Assembly: GCF_030908245.1 (NCBI RefSeq)
Contig: NZ_JAVFJJ010000002.1
Span: forward strand, 124,001-188,000
Length of the DNA: 64,000 nucleotides
Direction of reading: 5' to 3'
DNA from: Sinomonas sp. ASV322
GTDB taxonomy: Bacteria; Actinomycetota; Actinomycetes; Actinomycetales; Micrococcaceae
The position numbers and the translations under genes were made by a program. Within the stretch, counting starts at the first letter, position 1; each line of letters begins with the position of its first letter. Of this stretch, positions 26,001-32,000 are shown in pieces. Below the pieces are notes generated by a model. It did no database searches. It saw only the letters and a program-made list of their open reading frames with translations, and was not told the origin of the DNA.

Positions 26001-29000
26001 AGGCCCGCCGCGGTGCCCGACGTCGAATCGGCCTTGCCGTTGACGTCCTTGCCGGACGTGTCCGAGCTCGTGCCCTTCGCGCCCGCCGCGCTCGCGGTCG
26101 ATGCGTCAGAGACCTGGGACGTGCCCTCGGCGAGGAAGCCGACGTCTGCGCCAGCCGTGAGCGAGCGGTCGAGGGAGGAATCGACCGCGTGGTTCGCGAT
26201 CGTCAGGGCGAGCGAGAGGCCGAGGGCGAGCGTGCTGCCGCCCTGCGCCGCGCCGTTGGCGGTGCCGGTCACGGTCGCGGTCTGGGCGGCGTGGAACGTT
26301 GCCCCCGCGGAGATCGTCGTCGCCGGGCCGGCCAGGATCGACGCAGTCGTCGAGACGTTGCTGATCGTGAGCGCGAGGGACGCCGCGAGGGACAGCGAGC
26401 CGGAGCCGCTCGCCGCCGCGCCGCCCGACGACGTCGTCGTCGCCTTGTCGCTGCCCGTCGCCGTGCCGGTGAGCTGATGCGCGCCCGTCACGGTCGCGCT
26501 CGAGCCGAGGCTCGCCGTCGTGTCGTCGTTGATGAGGTCGAGGGCCACGGACGCGCCGAGGCCGGACGCGCCGCCCGAGGCATCCGCCTTCGCCGCCGCG
26601 CTCGCCGTGTTCTCGGTCGCCTGGCCGGCCGTGAGCGTGACGTCGCCGGACGCCCCCGTGACGGTGGCGTTGATCGTGAGCGCCACGGTGCCGAGCACGA
26701 GCGCCTGCGTCTGGACGTTCACGAGGTTGAGCGCGAACGAGCCCGCGAGGCCGATATCGGCGCCCGCCGTCGCCCCCGAGGTCGCCTTCGCGGAGAGCGT
26801 GTTGACGTTGTCGGCGCCGAGCACGCGCTCGGTCGCGGACAGGGCGAGCGAGCCCGCATTGACGATCGCGCCTGCGGGGACGATCGCCTGCGTCGCGACG
26901 GTCACCTTGTTGATCGCGACGGCGGCGCCGATGCCGAGCGACGACGGCGACGTCGCGTCGCCCTTCGCCTCGGTCACCGAGTCGGCGTTCGTGTCCGCGG
27001 CGAAGGCGGCCGCGCCCGACGTCGTGAGCGTCATGCCCGCGGCGAGCTCCGCCGTCGTCGTCACGCCGACGATGCTGATCGCGATCGCCGCGGCGACGCT
27101 GATGCTGCCCGAGCCGCCCGAGGTCTTGTCGACCGTGGTCTTGGGCGTCGCACTCGTCGACGTCGTCTTGCCGCCGTTCGCGGTCTGCTTGCCCTTCGCG
27201 TCGCCGAGCGCGGCGTCCGCCTTGCCGTTGACGTCCTTGCCCGAGGTGTCGCTGCCCTCGCCCTGGGCGCCGGCCGCGCTCGCGGTTCCCGTCGTCGTCG
27301 TGGACTCGGTGTGGTGCGCCGTGAAGCTCGCCGACGCGGCCGAGAGCGTGCGGTCGAGCGGGGCGGACGACGTCGCGTCGAGGACCGTGAGCGCGAGGGC
27401 GATGCCGAGCGCGAGGGTCCCGCCCGAGGCCGCCATCGCGGCGCCCTTCGCGGTGGTCGTGGCCTTCGCCGTCTGGTCGGCGGTCGCGGAGACGGCTCCC
27501 GAGAGCGTCGTGGTGCCGAGGCTGGGATCGGCTCCACCGATTCCGGCGATGGTCGATACGTTCGCGAGCGTGATCCCGATGGCCGGCGCGAGCGAGATGT
27601 TCGCTCCGCCTGCTCCACCGTCGATCGCAGTCGTCAGCGTATCGCTGTTGGTCGCCTGGATGGTGAAGTTGTTGATGCCCGTGAGTGGGGGCCCGCGCGT
27701 GCCGAGCGCGAGCTCGTCCACTCCTGCGAACACTTGGTCCGTCACGAGGTTGAGGCCGATCGAGGCGCCCATGCCGAACGTGCCGCCGCTTCCGCCCGTC
27801 GACTGGGCCGACGTCGCCGAGGCGCCGTTCGCGGACGACGACGACGCCGTCGCCGCCGCGTTGCCCGAGCCGCCGAGGTTCACGCCGCCGAGCGGGTCGG
27901 TCGTCGTTGCGGTGGCCGCGTGGATGGCCGCGGTCGTCGAGAGGTTCGCGATGTTGAGCGCGAACGATCCCGCGATGCCCAGGCTTCCGCCCGCGCTGCT
28001 CGCGCCGGACTTCGCCGTCGCGCCCGTGCCGTTCGCGATCGGGGTGCCCGGGGCCGAGGGGTCGGCATGGTTGAGGGCCGTGAGGGTGAGGCCCGTCGCG
28101 GCGAGGCTCGCGCCCGCGCCGATCGAGGCCTCGTTGACGACCGTGGCCTTGTCGATCGCGATGGCAGCGCCGATCACGTTGCCGCTTCCGCCGGTCGTCG
28201 CGGAACCGTCCGCGCTCGCCTGCGCAGTCGTCGTGTTGGCCGACGCGTACGAGGCCTTGCCCGGCGTGCTGAGCGTCGTCGCGGGGGCCTGCTCGGACGT
28301 CGAGGACGAGGTCACGAGGTTGAAGGCCATCGCCGCGGCGACCGTGATCGGGGCGCCGCTGCTGTCGCTCGCGGCGGGCGTGCTGGCCGCGCCCGAGCCG
28401 CTTCCGCCGTTCGTGGACGACTTGCCGCCCGCGAAGCCGAGCTGCGAATCCGCCTTCTGGTTCGCCGTCTTGCCCGAGCTGTCGGTGCTCGTCGGGCTGC
28501 TCGTCGAGCCGCCCTGTGCACCCGCCGCGGAGGAGGTCGCCGTCGTCGACGTCGTCGACTTGCCGTCGGCGCTCATCGCGACATCGCCGCCTGCTGTGGT
28601 GCTGCGGTCGATCGACGAGTCGACGGCGTGCGTGGCCGACGTGAGGGCGAAGCTGATGCCGGCCGCGAGGCTCGCCCCGCTGCCTGCCGTGGTGCTGCCG
28701 GTCGCCGTCGTCGTCGCCGCCGCGGTCTGGATCGCGGTTCCGGTGAGCGCGCCCGCCAAGGCGAGCGCGGGGCCGGAGAGGATCGAGGCGAGGGTCTGGA
28801 CGTTCGAGATCGTGATCGCGACGACGCCCATGAGGGACGCGTTGCTGCCGCCCTGGGCGCCGCCTGTCGCGGAGGTCGTCGTCGCGTCGCTGCCGGTGGC
28901 TGAGAGGGTCAGCGCTCCGGCGCCCGTGAGGCCTGCGTCCTTCACGAGCCGCGCCGCGACGATCGTGTCGATGATGCCGAGGGCGATCGACGCCCCGATG

Positions 29001-32000
29001 CCAACCGATCCGCCGGACTGGGCCGCATTGGCGGTCGCCGAGTCGACGTGGTTGCCGGTGGCCTTGAGGGCGACAGCCGGTGCGACTCCGGCCGTCGCGC
29101 CCGTGAGCGCGTTGCCCGCGCCGCGGATCTCCGCGAGGGTCTTGCCGTTGACGAGCGTGAGGGCGAACGAGCCGGCCGCGCCGACGCCCGTGCTGGCCGA
29201 GGAGGCCTTGCCCGAGGTCGCGCTCGAGGCGAAGTTCGAGCCGCCCGTCCGCGTCTCGTCCGATTCGACCGTGACCGAGCCCGCCTGGATGACCGCGCCG
29301 CCCGCGATGAACGCCTCGGTCACGAGAGTCGCGACGCCGATGCCGATGCCGACCCCGACGCCGCTTCCGCTGCCATCGGTCGAGCTGCCGTCGCCGGTAG
29401 CGGTCGACGCGACCTGCGACACGGACTTGAGGAGGAGCGCGCCGGCCGTGACGAGGTTCGCGGCCTGGACCGCGACCGTCGTCACCGCGTTGAAGACGCT
29501 CACGGCGAGCGCGCCCGCGAGCCCGATGGCGCCGTCGGCCGTGGTCGCCTGGCCGTTCGCGCGGGACGGATCGTTGACCGGCTTGTCGTTCGCCGTCGAG
29601 CCGCCCTTGCCGGCCTTCGCGCTCGCGGTGTTCGCGCCGTCCACCGTGGCCGTGAGCGTGATGCTCGCGGCGTTCGTCGGCGTCGCGCTCGTCGAGTCGA
29701 TGACCGCCTGGGTCGTCTGGCTCAGGTTGACGACGGCGATGCCCGCGCCCGAGGTCGCGAGGCTCGCGTCGCCGACTCCGTTGAGGCCTGCGTGGTTCGT
29801 CGCGCCGATGTTCAGCGCGCCCGTGACCTCGAGGTGGGCCGTGTTCGTGACCTTGCTGACCGCCGTCGTGCTCACGGTGATGATCGCGACCGACGCGTCC
29901 TTCGACGCGGTGCCGCTCGAATCGGCCGAGCCTTCGCTCTTCGCGGCGTCGGAGCCCGGGGTCGCCCCCGCGTCGACCGACGACGACGAGCTCACCGTCG
30001 TCTTCCCGGTCGCCTTGACGACTGCCGTTCCCCCGATCGTGACCTCGGCGTCCGAGGAGACGATCGCGGCGTCCGCGTACTTCTTGACGAGCGTCACGGG
30101 GCCGACGGTCGACTGCGAGGAGAGGACGACGTCGCCCGTTGCCGTGAGCTGGGTCGTGCCGAGGAGGGAGACGAGCGCCTTCGAGGAGACGTTGACGGCG
30201 TACGCGAGCGTGTCCGTCGGATCCGGGGTGACGCTCGCGGTCGCCTGGGCCGTGAAGGCGCCCGAGGTGACCTGGCTGTCCTGGAGGGTGACCTCGACGT
30301 CGCCGCAATGGGTCGCGAGGGTCGCGCAGCTCCGCGGGTTCGTGAGCGGGTTGCTTGGGCCGCCGGTCACGGTGTCCGCGGCCGCGAGAGTTACATTGCC
30401 GGCCGCGAGAGCCGTTCCCGACGTGAGCGCGATCTTCTGGAAGTCGAGGACGAGGGCCGCAGCGCCGAGCGAGATTGTGCCGCTCAGGGTGATCGTGTTC
30501 CAGCCGGCGCCGCCGTCGACGGTGAGCGAGGAGGTGGGCGCCGAGAACGTCGTGGACTCGAAGCCGCCGTTCGTGCTCGCGAGCGTGAGAAGGCCACCCG
30601 CCTGCGTCAGGGTGGCCTTGTCGTCGCCCGAGCCGAGCACGAACTTCAGGTCGGTTGCGGTGCCCGTGTTCGTGATCGGCTCGATGTCGGTGTAGTTGAT
30701 CGTCGTCGCATCGAGGTAGAGCGTCCCCGTCGTGCCGTTGACGGCCACCGACCGTTCGCTGACGACCGTGCCCGCCGTGACGAGCGTGTCGAAGCCGGGG
30801 CCGCCGTCGAAGCTCACCGTGATGTTCGGGTTGGCCGTGCCGCGATCGACCGTGAGCGTGTCGTCACCGATCGTCCCCATGACCGAGATGCTCGAGATCG
30901 TGGACAGGGCGCGCGACTGGCCCTCGAACGTGACCGTGCCGTCGGCGTGGAACGCGAGGGTCGCCGCCGTCGAGTGCATCTGGAGGGCCCACGGCGTGGG
31001 TGCCGCCGAGGTCGGGGCCGGTGACGCCGAAGTCGGGGCCGGTGACGCCGAAGTCGGGGCCCCTGCCGCCGAGGTCGGGGCCGGCGACGCCGAAGTCGGG
31101 GCCGGCGACGCCGAAGTCGGGGCCGGCGACGCCGAAGTCGGGGCCGGCGACGCCCAGGTCGGGGCCGGCGACGCCGAAGTCGGGGCCGGCGACGCCGAAG
31201 TCGGGGCCGGCGACGCCCAGGTCGGGGCCGGCGACGCCGAAGTCGGGGCCGGCGACGCCGAAGTCGGGGCCGGTGACGTGCTCGACGTCGTCGTGGTGGA
31301 TGACGCCGGGGCCGTCGCCGTCGAAGTCGCCGAAGTCGGCGCCCCTGCCGCCGAAGTCGGGGCCGGTGACGTGCTCGACGTCGTCGTGGTGGATGACGCC
31401 GGGGCCGTCGCCGTCGAAGTCGTCGAGGTCGGGGCCCCTGCCGCCGAAGTCGGGGCCGGTGACGTGCTCGACGTGCTCGGAGCCGGGGTCGGCGCGGGGG
31501 CCGGGACGGTGAGCGTCGTCGTCGTCCGTCGCTCGCCGGGGTTGAGCACCCGGCTCATGAGGTCGGAGCCGCCCTCGATGTCCGCGAGGCCCAGGACGTG
31601 CCCGAGCTCGTGGGCGATGACGGTCTGGAGGTCCATCCGGTTCGTGGCGACCGAGCCGACGCTCCAGCCCCACCCCGCCGCGTTCGGGCTCACCGTGATG
31701 GCGGTCCCGTTCGTGACGGCGAGGGTCGTTCCGGAGAGCGGGGCGATCGCGAAGTGTGCGGCGCTCACGTCGTGGCCGGACCACAGCGCGGCGGCAGCCC
31801 CGTAGACAGATTGGATGTCCGCGAGCGTGATGGCGGTGGTGACAGGGGCCGCGGGAAGCGATGGGGCGTCTTGGTGATTCGCGAGCTCTGGTCCACTGAG
31901 GGACCATTGCCCCGTTCGGAAGGCCGCGACGTTGAAGGTCCCGCTCGGTGTGGCCATCGCGAACGCCATGGCGAACGCTGCCGAGACGGCTACAAGCCGC

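Noticed and set aside
71-31024. Many long plus-strand reading frames (up to 2,141 codons) and Arg/Pro-rich minus frames over the giant gene
   Set aside because: They are Arg/Ala/Asp/Val- or Arg/His/Pro-rich low-complexity translations with no domains, as expected when GC-rich codons are read out of phase. The third minus frame alone reads as coherent protein.
31002-31481. Repeat array as a CRISPR or integration site
   Set aside because: Units are contiguous without spacers and in frame with the protein, so it is a coding minisatellite.
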